NCBI RefSeq assembly: GCF_024158745.1 | Contig: NZ_JAMZAW010000008.1 | Coordinates: forward strand, 186,001 to 250,000 | DNA from: Paenibacillus tyrphae | GTDB taxonomy: Bacteria > Bacillota > Bacilli > Paenibacillales > NBRC-103111 | DNA length: 64,000 nucleotides | Direction: 5' to 3' | Part shown: positions 7,526-18,093 of the stretch, one piece after another | Position numbering within the stretch: position 1 is the first letter of the stretch | How the letters are laid out: every line of letters begins with the position of its first letter | Made by a program: the position numbers and the translations under genes | The notes under the pieces: model-generated | Told to the model about the DNA's origin: nothing | Databases searched by the model: none | The model's input: only the letters and a program-made list of their open reading frames with translations

Positions 7526-8044
7526 CTACTTCTTTTCGCTATCGTCAGGATTTAACCGCTCCAGCAGCTCGCGGATTTTTTGTTCGGATACGTCTCCCGC
7601 TTGCTTAAAGAGCGCAAGCTGCTCCGCAATGTCGCGTCCGATCGCTTCGTGCTCGGCTTCTGCTGCTGCATAGCCAGGATCGAACCACACATAATCGCCT
7701 TCGGGACCATTGCGCAGGAACGGCTTGCTCCAGTTGGCCGGATAATCGTAAGGCGCTTCTCCGAATAAAATAACGAGCACCTCGTCGCTTTCCAGCGGCA
7801 TCAAATGATGAAACGATTCTTCCTGTACAGCCTCCGGTCCCGCCGGAATCGCGGCCAAATTTCGGTGCAAATAGGCGTAATGCAGGTAATGCTCCCCCGT
7901 CGCCTTGTCTTTGGCGATTTCATACAGTTCAAGCGCATCTTCTTTCAACACGCGAACGGAGTCGAGCCGCTCCCCGATTTCTTCGCCCCGGATACGTTGC
8001 CGGCTGCTCCAGGACGCGTTCGGATCGTTTGCTTCCGACATCAT
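7526..8044 (-). CDS. Conserved-looking hypothetical protein
   Basis: The protein has 172 residues, is acidic, and has no signal peptide or membrane segment. A central stretch (HHLMPLESDEVLVILFGEAP, DYVWFDPGY) suggests a compact alpha/beta domain, and the C-terminus is a helical EQKIRELLERLNPDD. I do not recognise the family. The start has GAGGGGCTTGGC upstream and lies 11 bases after the TRIC-family gene, so it belongs to the same transcript as that gene and the oxidoreductase. Confidence 0.75.
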   Translation of the reverse strand: MMSEANDPNASWSSRQRIRGEEIGERLDSVRVLKEDALELYEIAKDKATGEHYLHYAYLHRNLAAIPAGPEAVQEESFHHLMPLESDEVLVILFGEAPYDYPANWSKPFLRNGPEGDYVWFDPGYAAAEAEHEAIGRDIAEQLALFKQAGDVSEQKIRELLERLNPDDSEKK

Positions 8045-8055
8045 GCCAAGCCCCC

Positions 8056-8703
8056 TCAGCTTTCTTTGAGCGGCCGTTCTTCATTGAGCCGCAGCGTACG
8101 CCGCGGCAGCCGCCATTTATACAGCACCGACAGCATCCGCAATATAACGATAATCGCAAATAGACCGAGCAGCGGCCACGAACCTTGGAACCAGCCGATC
8201 CCGATCAGAAATCCCGCCAGCATGCCCCAAACCGCATAAATCTCGTCACGCAATACAAGCGGCTTCCGTCCGGCCAGCACGTCGCGGATGATTCCGCCGC
8301 CGATTCCGGTCATCATCGCCGCGACGATGACGGCACTCAGCGGAGCATGCATCTGGACCGCATACAGCGCGCCTTGAATCGAGAAAGCCGCCAAGCCGAC
8401 AGCGTCGAACAAGGATTCCCACGTTTTCCAACGGCGAATCCAGCTGACCGGAACGATAAAAACAAGAAACGCCGCGATGAGCGCCGTTTTCAAGTAAAGT
8501 CCCTGTGTCCAAAGCGTGTTGACCGGAATGCCGATCAGCAAGTTCCGGACGACCCCACCGCCGAACGCCGTCACAAACGCCAGCACAAAAACTCCCAGAA
8601 TATCGTACTCTTCTTCCATGGCAACGACCGCGCCGGAAATAGCGAACGCGATCGTGCCGATAATGCTGAATAATTGCAGATTCACTTGAAGCAGTTCATC
8701 CAT
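8056..8703 (-). CDS. TRIC/UPF0126 family membrane protein (YvgT/YicG-like)
   Basis: The 215-residue protein has about seven hydrophobic segments and two repeated glycine-rich signatures, AFGGGVVRNLLIG near residue 47 and GIGGGIIRDVLAG near 135. These mark the UPF0126 family, now placed with trimeric intracellular cation channels. Prokaryotic members conduct K+ or Na+. Its start lies only six bases after the oxidoreductase stop and has no strong Shine-Dalgarno of its own, which suggests translational coupling. Confidence 0.9.
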   Translation of the reverse strand: MDELLQVNLQLFSIIGTIAFAISGAVVAMEEEYDILGVFVLAFVTAFGGGVVRNLLIGIPVNTLWTQGLYLKTALIAAFLVFIVPVSWIRRWKTWESLFDAVGLAAFSIQGALYAVQMHAPLSAVIVAAMMTGIGGGIIRDVLAGRKPLVLRDEIYAVWGMLAGFLIGIGWFQGSWPLLGLFAIIVILRMLSVLYKWRLPRRTLRLNEERPLKES

Positions 8704-8709
8704 AGGGGT

Positions 8710-9789
8710 TTAGTCCAAGCTCCAATCCAGCGTAACGAGCTGACCTGTGCGGGACGACTCATAGATCGCTTCCAATACTAAGCTGTTCGTCAGCCCTGAC
8801 ATCGCAGATGTAAGCGGCTCGCGGTGCTCCCGGATACAATCCAGGAAATGGCGGCTCATACGCTGACGAGGCCCTTCATCGTTCGAATCCACCGTCAGCT
8901 CCACGTCGGCGGTCCGCTCGAACAGCTCGGTATGGAGCGTTCCTCTTCCTGCACGCAGGGAAGCGCCCCCCTCGGAGCCCATCAGGTAAATGTAAGGCCC
9001 GTTATCGATAAAATCGGTATTGGCGGCCCAGCTTACATCGAGCGACAGCGTGCTACCGTTATCCAGCTTGATAAGAGCGGTCGCCAGATCTTCAACGTCA
9101 TAAAAGCCGTTCCAGTCCGGCTTGCCCCAAGTGCCGATGCCGCGCTTCTTCGGTCCGAACTCGGCATATGTCGTCCCGAAGACGGAGACCGGCTTCGGAC
9201 TGCCCATCAAATGCAGCGACAAATCCAGCATATGCACGCCGATATCGATCAGCGGTCCGCCGCCGGATTTATGCATTTGGGTAAACCAAGTGCCCCAGCC
9301 CGGGATTCCTTTGCGGCGCAACCAGCCGGTTTTCACATTATAGATGCTGCCGAGTGCACCCTTATCGATTTGTTCCTTCACCTGCATGTTAAGCGATTCC
9401 CAACGCATCTGATGCGACATCATCAACACTTTGCCCGATTTCAGGTGCGCCTTGACAATTTCTTTGGCGGAAGCCGCGTTGACGGCCATCGGCTTTTCAA
9501 GCAGAACGTGCTTGCCGGCTTGGAGCGCTTCGATGGCAATGGGTGCATGAGCATCGTTCGGGACGGCTACAATGACCGCATCCACGTTCGGGTCCTGCAG
9601 CAATTCCTGATAGGTTGCGTAAACGTTCGGAATGTTGTATTCCTTCGCCCGCGCGATAGCCATAGGCTGGTAGACGTCCGTTACGGCCGTTACGACGGCG
9701 TCCGGGATTTGCAAAAATTCCTGAATATGTACGTTGCCGATGTTGCCGGCGCCGATGACGCCGATTTGTATTTTGTCGTTTGCGCTCAT
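8710..9789 (-). CDS. Gfo/Idh/MocA family NAD(P)-dependent oxidoreductase
   Basis: The 359-residue protein has an N-terminal Rossmann fold (GVIGAGNIGNVHIQEF near residue 10), the family motif EKPMAVN near 98 with the conserved Lys, and the C-terminal GFO/IDH domain with GGGPLIDIGVHMLDL carrying the active-site Asp and His. Members oxidise or reduce sugars, inositols or related compounds; the substrate is not predictable here. The start has GAAGGAGCCTAACGC. It leads a probable operon with the TRIC protein and the 172-residue protein. Confidence 0.9.
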   Translation of the reverse strand: MSANDKIQIGVIGAGNIGNVHIQEFLQIPDAVVTAVTDVYQPMAIARAKEYNIPNVYATYQELLQDPNVDAVIVAVPNDAHAPIAIEALQAGKHVLLEKPMAVNAASAKEIVKAHLKSGKVLMMSHQMRWESLNMQVKEQIDKGALGSIYNVKTGWLRRKGIPGWGTWFTQMHKSGGGPLIDIGVHMLDLSLHLMGSPKPVSVFGTTYAEFGPKKRGIGTWGKPDWNGFYDVEDLATALIKLDNGSTLSLDVSWAANTDFIDNGPYIYLMGSEGGASLRAGRGTLHTELFERTADVELTVDSNDEGPRQRMSRHFLDCIREHREPLTSAMSGLTNSLVLEAIYESSRTGQLVTLDWSLD

Positions 9790-9868
9790 GCGTTAGGCTC
9801 CTTCGCTGACGGTTTTCTATGTTCTCAAACAGTTCCACTATACCACAAACTACGTGCAAGGTGTAACG

Positions 9869-9916
9869 CAAAAAGCGGCGTCCTTCCGGTTTTTACGCCT
9901 GTGGCAGCCGCTTTTC
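9869..9916 (-). terminator. Intrinsic terminator of the kinase-regulator operon
   Basis: On the minus strand, AAAAGCGGC and GCCGCTTTTT pair around a loop of about 27 bases, a few bases after the stop of the NarL-type regulator. Confidence 0.7.
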
Positions 9917-9923
9917 GGGCAGC

Positions 9924-10583
9924 TTACAGAATGCCCATATCTTTTGCTTTTTGAGCCGCTTCCTTGCTGCTTTTCCCGCCCAATTTCTTCAAAATGTTCC
10001 CAACGTGCACTTTTATTGTCCGGATCGAGACAACAAATTTATCGGCGATTTGCGTTTGGGTGTGCCCTTTTTCGATCAAATCGAGCACTTGAATTTCGGT
10101 CGGCGTCAGCAAATTTTTGAGCTCTCTCACCCGCACCTCGTGCTCAAGCTGCTTCAGGCGGCGGAATTCTTCCCGCATCTGTGCAGCGACGCTCGGATGG
10201 ATGGAACTCCGGTTAGCGTACGCACTGCGGATCGTCTGCGGAATTTCCGTGAAGTTGGACTTCACCATGTAATCGACAGCGCCGGCCTTGAACGCTTCAA
10301 AAATGATTTCTTTCTCCTCCATCGAAGAAAGCATCACGACGCGGGCCCCGCTGCACTTAACGATTTCCGCTGCGGCCCACAGGCCCTCCGGACTGTCGGA
10401 CATCATGACGTCCATCAGAACGACATCCGCTTCCGTTCTCTCCAGCAGCTCGATAGCCGCTTCACCGGACGAAGCCTGACCCACCACTTCGATATCCGGC
10501 TCCTTCTGCAAGTAGCTGTGCAGGCCGCGCAGCCAGTCCGGATCGTCCTCGACAATGACGACGCGAATCGCAGGATGCTCCAT
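9924..10583 (-). CDS. NarL/LuxR-type response regulator
   Basis: The 219-residue protein has an N-terminal receiver (VIVEDD near residue 9, phospho-Asp in VVLMDVMMSD near 57, SSMEEKE, and Lys in AVDYMVKSNF near 105) and a C-terminal LuxR helix-turn-helix (LTPTEIQVLDLIEKGHTQTQIADKF region and IRTIKVHVGNILKKL). It begins directly at the stop of the kinase gene upstream, so the two form a two-component pair. The start at 10583 has GGGAGTTAATTTGA upstream. Confidence 0.92.
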   Translation of the reverse strand: MEHPAIRVVIVEDDPDWLRGLHSYLQKEPDIEVVGQASSGEAAIELLERTEADVVLMDVMMSDSPEGLWAAAEIVKCSGARVVMLSSMEEKEIIFEAFKAGAVDYMVKSNFTEIPQTIRSAYANRSSIHPSVAAQMREEFRRLKQLEHEVRVRELKNLLTPTEIQVLDLIEKGHTQTQIADKFVVSIRTIKVHVGNILKKLGGKSSKEAAQKAKDMGIL

Positions 10584-11972
10584 TCAAATTAACTCCCTTC
10601 CCGCCGGAAGCCGCTTTTGCTTCGGAAACTGCATGAAGACGCTCGTTCCTTGGCCCGGCTTGCTGTGAATGTTCATGGTGCCTTTATGCTTCTGGACTAT
10701 AGTATAACAATAAGACAGTCCCAAGCCGAAGTTCATTTTTTTACCGCTTTTGGTCGTGTAGAACGGATCGAAGACGCGTTTGAGCTGCCCCTTGTCCATT
10801 CCCGGACCCGTATCCTTCACTTCCACAACGACTTTGCGCTTCGTTTCCGTCAAGCGTACGGTCAGGATGCCTCCGTCCGGCATCGCTTCCATAGCATTCG
10901 TAAGCACGTTGGTCCACACCTCGGTCAGCTGCGCCCGGTCGGCGGCAATCCGCTCCTCCGTCAAATACTGCTCGCGAACCTCGACCTTATGCAGCTCCGG
11001 AGACAGCGTGCGGATGCAGTCCCTCATCAGCTCGCGCGGGTCCAGCTCCTCCAGTTGAAGCTTGATCTCCTGCGTTTGTCCTTGAATCCGGTAGATCATA
11101 TCGTAAATATGCTGCGAAGCGGACAAAATGACTTCCATATCCTGCACCACTTGAGCCGGGTCCGTTCGTCCGGCCGCCGCCTCGGATTTGATTTTGTCGC
11201 CGAACAGCCGGATTTTGCCGACATCATTCTTGATCGCATGGTTTAAAATCGATGTCCCGGACGTAATCGCGCGCAGCGTATAATCAAGCTTCTGGTTACG
11301 TATCGAGATTTGCAGACCCATAAATCCATAGCGGAAGCTCGATCCGACAATGATTGCCAGGGTGAGTGCGATCACCCAGATATTATAGCGCCACCATTCG
11401 TACACACCGAAAAAGGTGGGAAGCAAATAAAGCGTAAACAAAGCGAATACCAGCGTCGGCGCGGCCGCTAGCGTCGTCAGCATCCGGCTGCGGCGGAGAA
11501 ACGAATTTTTCTCCTTAAGCAGCGCCATGATCAATAAAACGGTGCCTGTCACAATATACGGCGCCGTCCAAGGGGTGACAAAGTAATAAGGGATCGGATC
11601 GCCGGGTTTCGGTTCGAGCACGAAGGAAAAAGCAGGAAGAACCACCAGCACCCACGGAATCCATCGTTTCCACGGCCACACCGGATAATCCGGGTAGTAA
11701 ACGATTGCGAACATCAAAAACGTATAAGGCAAGCCGAAGTAGCACATCAGCGAACTGGCGAGCTCGGCTTTGGCCAGCAGTACCGCAACAGGCATCGTCA
11801 ACAGGCCGCGGTCAAACAAATAAGGCACGAGATCGTCCGCGATCACCGCCGACAATCCGCCGCAGCCGCCTGTAAAGGCGATGCTGCTGATCCATTGTGT
11901 CGTCGCCCGCTTCGGATCGGTGACGATCAGGAGCAGCCCGATCGTCCATAGGCCGATAAAAACAAACAGCAT
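10584..11972 (-). CDS. Membrane sensor histidine kinase
   Basis: The 462-residue protein has about six to seven membrane segments in the first 215 residues and no large extracellular domain. The likely phospho-acceptor His is in SILNHAIKNDVGKI near residue 245. The ATPase domain has WTNVLTNAMEAM (N box), VKDTGPGMD (G1), FDPFYTTKSG (F box) and NFGLGLSYC (G2). A polytopic sensor of this kind resembles KinB-type kinases in layout, but it is paired with a NarL-type regulator. It lies 21 bases downstream of a kapB-like gene. The signal is unknown. Confidence 0.9.
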   Translation of the reverse strand: MLFVFIGLWTIGLLLIVTDPKRATTQWISSIAFTGGCGGLSAVIADDLVPYLFDRGLLTMPVAVLLAKAELASSLMCYFGLPYTFLMFAIVYYPDYPVWPWKRWIPWVLVVLPAFSFVLEPKPGDPIPYYFVTPWTAPYIVTGTVLLIMALLKEKNSFLRRSRMLTTLAAAPTLVFALFTLYLLPTFFGVYEWWRYNIWVIALTLAIIVGSSFRYGFMGLQISIRNQKLDYTLRAITSGTSILNHAIKNDVGKIRLFGDKIKSEAAAGRTDPAQVVQDMEVILSASQHIYDMIYRIQGQTQEIKLQLEELDPRELMRDCIRTLSPELHKVEVREQYLTEERIAADRAQLTEVWTNVLTNAMEAMPDGGILTVRLTETKRKVVVEVKDTGPGMDKGQLKRVFDPFYTTKSGKKMNFGLGLSYCYTIVQKHKGTMNIHSKPGQGTSVFMQFPKQKRLPAGRELI

Positions 11973-11993
11973 GATACCCCGATCCCTTCCGTC

Positions 11994-12377
11994 TTAAGCG
12001 TACTCTCCCTCGAGCCGGTTCAATTCTTCGAGACATCGCTCGGCCCAGCGAACCGTCCTCTGAAGCTGCTCACGCTCCTGCGCCAATGCCTGCCGCAGCG
12101 ATTCGCGGTATTCCGGCACCGTCCCTTGGTACGGCCGGACCGTGTTCGGCGGCATAAGCGCAATCTCCTGATAGGCCAGCGCGCGCCGCTGATGGAAAAA
12201 CGCCACATCCGGGTCCATCGGATTGTGCAAATCCCCTTGCGTCGGGTGTTTCACAACTGCGGCAATCTTGACGGCGACTTTACCGGTAGGCGACAGCTCG
12301 ACAACCTCGCCTACGTACTCGCCTGTTTTGTAGGAAGCCCGGACCATCGTTCCGGGAGTTAACATGGATTCCAGCAT
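11994..12377 (-). CDS. kapB: Kinase-associated protein B (KapB family)
   Basis: The 127-residue protein matches my recollection of KapB: a beta-barrel-like start MVRASYKTGEYVGEVVELSP, then KHPTQGDLHNP near residue 44, FFHQRRALAYQE near 61 and NTVRPYQG near 78, ending in a helical tail. In B. subtilis KapB is needed for the sporulation kinase KinB. Here the gene lies just upstream of a polytopic sensor kinase in one transcript, the reverse of the kinB-kapB order. Either of two nearby ATGs could be used; AAGGAAGGGAG precedes both. Confidence 0.8.
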   Translation of the reverse strand: MLESMLTPGTMVRASYKTGEYVGEVVELSPTGKVAVKIAAVVKHPTQGDLHNPMDPDVAFFHQRRALAYQEIALMPPNTVRPYQGTVPEYRESLRQALAQEREQLQRTVRWAERCLEELNRLEGEYA

Positions 12378-12422
12378 CGTATAGATACGACTCCCTTCCT
12401 TGTTATAAGTCTGAAAGGCTCA

Positions 12423-12803
12423 TCAACCATTCGTAGTAAGATTCATCCAGCGGTGCAGCTCCTGCACGTCGTCGAACCGATATTTCTTATCCGCCACCGT
12501 CCCGCGATCCCAACGGACTAGACACGGTACGCTTTCGATTTTCCAATTCCGCGCCAGAACCGGTGAGAAATTAATATTGCTGCGGCCCATGGTAGTCCGC
12601 GGATTCAACGCCGCGACGACCTCCAGCATCCTCTCGCCTACCTTGCACGTGCCGCACAGCGGAGTATAGAAGAATACGTACCGGGGCTCCGAATGAGTCA
12701 AGTAGCCTGTGGCCGCGTTTTCCTGAAATTCCGGTTCTGCGGCTTCGGACGGTGCAAGCGTCCATGCAAGCAGTTCTTTTTCCGACCATTCGACGAGCGT
12801 CAT
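12423..12803 (-). CDS. Thioredoxin-like protein
   Basis: The 126-residue protein has a thioredoxin fold with the active site PLCGTCK near residue 49 (CxxC form CGTC) and a conserved-type cis-proline segment ESVPCLVRW near 88. It is likely a cytosolic thiol-disulfide reductant; the specific partner is unknown. I placed the start at the ATG at 12803 behind GGGGAGGGCTTGGAATC; the frame extends upstream without a binding site. The kapB gene follows after 45 bases, so it may be first in that operon. Confidence 0.85.
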   Translation of the reverse strand: MTLVEWSEKELLAWTLAPSEAAEPEFQENAATGYLTHSEPRYVFFYTPLCGTCKVGERMLEVVAALNPRTTMGRSNINFSPVLARNWKIESVPCLVRWDRGTVADKKYRFDDVQELHRWMNLTTNG

Positions 12804-12898
12804 GATTCCAAGCCCTCCCCTATATATTTGCTTATTGCTTCCAGAGGGACCTATCCGGTAGAATGGTACTATCCAGGGTATAGGGCAGGTGTTAAACA

Positions 12899-13123
12899 AT
12901 GTCGGACACAACGAACCAAAATTCGAATGAGCAACCGCAATCCGCCGGTGAGCCTAAAAAAGTCAGCTTGGCGGATGCGATTAAAAACAAGCTCGCACAA
13001 AAAAAGCAAGCCCAGCATGACGCTAAAGCCAATGGCCAGCAGCGTGCCGGAAACACATCGGTGATGAAAAGCCAAAACAACAAAAAGCCGAACAACCAAC
13101 GCCGGCGTACCGGCGGAAGCTGA
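12899..13123 (+). CDS. Small basic hydrophilic protein, unknown
   Basis: The protein has 74 residues, is rich in Lys, Asn and Gln, has no cysteine and is probably disordered at both ends with one helix (VSLADAIKNKLAQKKQAQ). It could bind nucleic acid, but nothing proves this. GGCAGGTGTTAAACA precedes the ATG, a plausible promoter (TTGCTT, 18 bases, TAGAAT) lies upstream, and a strong terminator follows, so it is very likely a real single gene. Confidence 0.7.
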   Translation: MSDTTNQNSNEQPQSAGEPKKVSLADAIKNKLAQKKQAQHDAKANGQQRAGNTSVMKSQNNKKPNNQRRRTGGS

Positions 13124-13142
13124 CCGGCCGCGATTGGAAAAG

Positions 13143-13186
13143 AAGGATGAGCACAGCCTTTCCAGGCCTGCGGCTCATCCTTTTTT
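13143..13186 (+). terminator. Intrinsic terminator
   Basis: AAGGATGAGC and GCTCATCCTT form a ten-base-pair stem followed by TTTTTT, just after the small basic protein gene and ahead of the convergent ABC-F gene. Confidence 0.9.
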
Positions 13187-13228
13187 AATTATACGGAACA
13201 GCTGTTTCTAGCAATCTTGGGATGGAAA

Positions 13229-14878
<1,650 letters not shown>

Positions 14879-14909
14879 TCAGCCCGTGTAAAGCCGCTTC
14901 CAAACGTAT

Positions 14910-14918
14910 ATTATAGCA
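14910..14918 (-). promoter_or_regulatory. Extended -10 promoter for ykpA
   Basis: On the minus strand, TGCTATAAT (14918-14910) lies about 70 bases before the ykpA start. No good -35 is seen, which is normal for extended -10 promoters. Confidence 0.55.
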
Positions 14919-14995
14919 TAAATTGGCGCGTCTTCCCACTGGATGTTATTTTTCGTGCCGCCCAATTTGGCGAGCTGCACCGATGAAACGCTTCG

Positions 14996-16912
14996 TTACT
15001 TGTTCTGTGCGATACTCTCGACCAGCTCGGACAGCTCGGTCCAGCGCTCCATCGCTTCCTCCAGCCGCTGTGTCAGCTCCTGCTCTTCCTGGAATAGCTC
15101 TTGCGCTTTCGTATAATCGCTGCCCGCGTTCTCGATGTCCCGCTTGACCTGCGTCAAACGATCCTCGAGCCCGGCGATTTTATCCTCGATCTCGTCCCAT
15201 TCCTTCTGCTCCTTGTAGGAGAGCTTGCGAGGACGATTCGATTCGCGCTGCTGCGCCTGCGTCGTTTCGCCAGCCGCTTTGGTTTCGCGCCGCTCCTCCG
15301 CTGCCGCCTGCTTTTCGCTTCGGGACGCTTCCAAATATTCCGTATAATTGCCGAAAAATCTTCGGATGCGGCCCTCCCCTTCGAATACGAACAGATGATC
15401 CGCCGTCCGGTCCAGAAAATAACGGTCATGGGATACGGTGATGACCACGCCCGGAAAATCTTCCAGATACTCTTCTAAGATCGTCAACGTTTGGATATCC
15501 AGATCGTTTGTCGGCTCGTCCAGCAAAAGCACGTTCGGCTCGCCCATCAGCGTGCGCAGCAGATACAGCCGGCGCCGTTCGCCTCCGGACAGCTTGCCGA
15601 TCGGCGTCCATTGTTGGGCGGGCGTAAACAGGAACCGTTCGAACATTTGCGCCGCCGTAACCGATTCGCCGCTCGAGGTTCGCACCACCTCGGCCGCTTC
15701 CTTAATATAGTCGATCGCCCGCTGCTTCTCATCCATCTCGACGCTTTCCTGCGTGTAGTAAGCCAGCTTCACCGTCGGTCCGGTTACGATGGAACCCGCA
15801 TCCGGCTCCAGTCGGCCGGCTAACATGTTCAAAAACGTCGATTTTCCCGTCCCGTTCGGTCCGATAATGCCGATGCGATCTTCAGGCAAAACGATATAGC
15901 TGAAATTGTCGACGATTTTACGCTGCTCGAACGATTTACCGACATCTTCCAGCTCCATGATCTTTTTGCCGAGCCGGCTCGCGCTTAGCGAAATGTCCAA
16001 CTGTGCGGCGGGTCCGTCCACCTTACGGTCGCGCAGCTCGATGACACGCTCGACACGCGCTTTCTGCTTCGTCGTCCGGGCTTTGGCGCCCCGTCGGAGC
16101 CAAGCCAGCTCCCTGCGCAGCAGGTTTTGCCGCTTGTCTTCCTCCGCAGCTTCGCGCTCCAGCCGCTCGGCCTTTTTCTCCAGAAATGCTGCATAATTGC
16201 CCTCGTAGCTGTACAGCTTGCCGCGGTCCAGTTCGAAGATCCGGTTCGTCACCCGGTCGAGAAAATACCGGTCATGCGTCACGAGCAGCAGCGCGCCCCG
16301 CCACTTCGCAAGAAATTCTTCCAGCCACTGCACCGTTTCATGGTCAATATGGTTGGTCGGCTCGTCCAAGATGAGCAGATCCGCCGGTTGAATCAGCGCC
16401 CGAGCCATCGCCACGCGCTTGCGCTGCCCACCGGAAAGCGTGCCGACCTTTTGGCCAAAATCGCGGATGCCGAGCCGGGTCAGAACGGTCTTAGCCGTCG
16501 TGGAGGCGTCCCATGCGCCTGTCGCATCCATACGCTGCTGCGCGGCGAACAGCTTCGCCTGACGTTTTTCATCCTCGGGGGCAAGCTGCAGCTCGGCCAG
16601 CGCCCATTCGTATTCCCGCAATGCCTGCATCATCGGCGTATCGCCGTAAAACACCTGCTCAAGCACGGTCGAGTCGGAATCGAACGACGGATTTTGCGGC
16701 AAATACTCGACATGGAAGTCGTTCGCATGGATGAGCTTTCCTCGCTCCGTCGATTCGAGCCCGGCCATAATTTTCAGCAGGGTCGATTTGCCTGTGCCGT
16801 TCACGCCGACGAGCCCGATCCGTTCTTTCTCGTTGATCTGAAAGTGAACGCCGTCAAATAAAACTTTCTCGCCGTAGCTTTTATATATATCTTCTACCGT
16901 AATAATGTTCAA
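14996..16912 (-). CDS. yfmR: ABC-F family ATPase, YfmR/Uup type
   Basis: The 638-residue protein has two ABC domains (GVNGTGKST near residue 37, [12 protein letters not shown] near 187; GPNGTGKST near 355, [11 protein letters not shown] near 460) and a C-terminal helical coiled coil from about residue 560, the Uup/YfmR layout. YfmR has been linked to rescue of ribosomes stalled at prolines together with EF-P. The start is a TTG at 16912, since no ATG is available and AGGAGG lies 12 bases upstream. It follows the M42 peptidase gene by 33 bases. Confidence 0.93.
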   Translation of the reverse strand: MNIITVEDIYKSYGEKVLFDGVHFQINEKERIGLVGVNGTGKSTLLKIMAGLESTERGKLIHANDFHVEYLPQNPSFDSDSTVLEQVFYGDTPMMQALREYEWALAELQLAPEDEKRQAKLFAAQQRMDATGAWDASTTAKTVLTRLGIRDFGQKVGTLSGGQRKRVAMARALIQPADLLILDEPTNHIDHETVQWLEEFLAKWRGALLLVTHDRYFLDRVTNRIFELDRGKLYSYEGNYAAFLEKKAERLEREAAEEDKRQNLLRRELAWLRRGAKARTTKQKARVERVIELRDRKVDGPAAQLDISLSASRLGKKIMELEDVGKSFEQRKIVDNFSYIVLPEDRIGIIGPNGTGKSTFLNMLAGRLEPDAGSIVTGPTVKLAYYTQESVEMDEKQRAIDYIKEAAEVVRTSSGESVTAAQMFERFLFTPAQQWTPIGKLSGGERRRLYLLRTLMGEPNVLLLDEPTNDLDIQTLTILEEYLEDFPGVVITVSHDRYFLDRTADHLFVFEGEGRIRRFFGNYTEYLEASRSEKQAAAEERRETKAAGETTQAQQRESNRPRKLSYKEQKEWDEIEDKIAGLEDRLTQVKRDIENAGSDYTKAQELFQEEQELTQRLEEAMERWTELSELVESIAQNK

Positions 16913-16945
16913 AGCGGATTCAAACCTCCTCGCCGCTGCTTGCGG

Positions 16946-18007
16946 TTATTGATTGCCGTAAGGTTCGGCGGGCTCCGTCACGTAAGCGGCAAGCAGCGAA
17001 GCCGTATGCCGCACGGCGTCCTTATGCGTCCGCTCCATCGCATGGGAAGCGTGAACGCCCGGGCCGATCAAAGCGGCGCGAATGTTGCTTCCTCCACGAA
17101 GCGCAGCGGAAGCATCCGACATGTACTGCGGGTAAATATCGACCGCGTAGCTCAGTCCGTCGCGCTTCGCCAATTCGATCAGCTTCGACGTCATCGCATA
17201 ATCGTAAGGCCCGGACGAGTCTTTGGCGCAGATCGAGACGTCGAATTCCGTACAATTCAAATCTTCTCCCATTGCACCCATATCGACCGCGATAACCTCG
17301 CTAATGTCTCCCGGTATCCAAGCCGAGCCGTGGCCGACCTCTTCATATACGCTGATCATAATCTTCAGCGTGCAGGATGGTACGATAGCCTCGCGCTTAA
17401 GCAGTTCAAGCAGCCCGAACAAGGCGGCAACACCCGCTTTATCATCCAGGTGACGGGATTTGATAAAGCCATTTGTTTTGAACTCGGTGCGCGGGTCAAA
17501 GGAAATGATATCCCCCGTACCAATACCGAGCGCTTTGACATCGTCCGCTGACTTCACCGGTTCGTCCAGACGCACCTCCATGACCGCTTCTTCCCGCTTC
17601 AAATCTCGCGCATCCGGAAAGACATGCACCGAAGGCTTGGTCGTCAGGATCGTACCGTCGTAGGTTCGTCCGTCACGGGTGTGAACACGGCAGTATTCGT
17701 TTTCGACGGAACCCATCATGTAGCCGCCGATCAGCGTAAACCGCAGTGTGCCGTTGCTCTTAATCGAACGCACCATCGCTCCCAGCGTATCGACATGACC
17801 GAATAAGCCGATTACCCGGTCCTTTTGCCGGCCTTCGACCGTTATAATCCCGCAGCCCTTAGGCGTGAAGCTGATCGGGTACCCCAGCTTTTCCGCTTCG
17901 GCGGCCAGCTTGCCCATGATATCACTGCAAAAACCGCTCGGGCTAGGCGTCGAGAGCAGCATGTCCAGCACCTGCATCATATACGTTTCGTTTATATCCC
18001 ATTTCAT
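16946..18007 (-). CDS. M42 family metallopeptidase (glutamyl aminopeptidase-like)
   Basis: The 353-residue protein has M42 landmarks: GLFGHVDTLG near residue 68 (first metal His and catalytic Asp), SRHLDDKAGVAAL near 183 (bridging Asp), YEEVGHGS near 216 (catalytic Glu) and the late metal-ligand HASHAMERTH near 317. These dinuclear-zinc enzymes assemble into tetrahedral aminopeptidases in the cytosol. The start at 18007 has CGGAGGCAGATCCT; a start ten codons upstream lacks a site. It may be co-transcribed with yfmR. Confidence 0.92.
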   Translation of the reverse strand: MKWDINETYMMQVLDMLLSTPSPSGFCSDIMGKLAAEAEKLGYPISFTPKGCGIITVEGRQKDRVIGLFGHVDTLGAMVRSIKSNGTLRFTLIGGYMMGSVENEYCRVHTRDGRTYDGTILTTKPSVHVFPDARDLKREEAVMEVRLDEPVKSADDVKALGIGTGDIISFDPRTEFKTNGFIKSRHLDDKAGVAALFGLLELLKREAIVPSCTLKIMISVYEEVGHGSAWIPGDISEVIAVDMGAMGEDLNCTEFDVSICAKDSSGPYDYAMTSKLIELAKRDGLSYAVDIYPQYMSDASAALRGGSNIRAALIGPGVHASHAMERTHKDAVRHTASLLAAYVTEPAEPYGNQ

Positions 18008-18093
18008 AGGATCTGCCTCCGTTCGTTTGCTTCTCAAAACAATTTAAGGTAAGCTACGGAATGGATCTAATAACCAAGGAGGTACATATCCAC

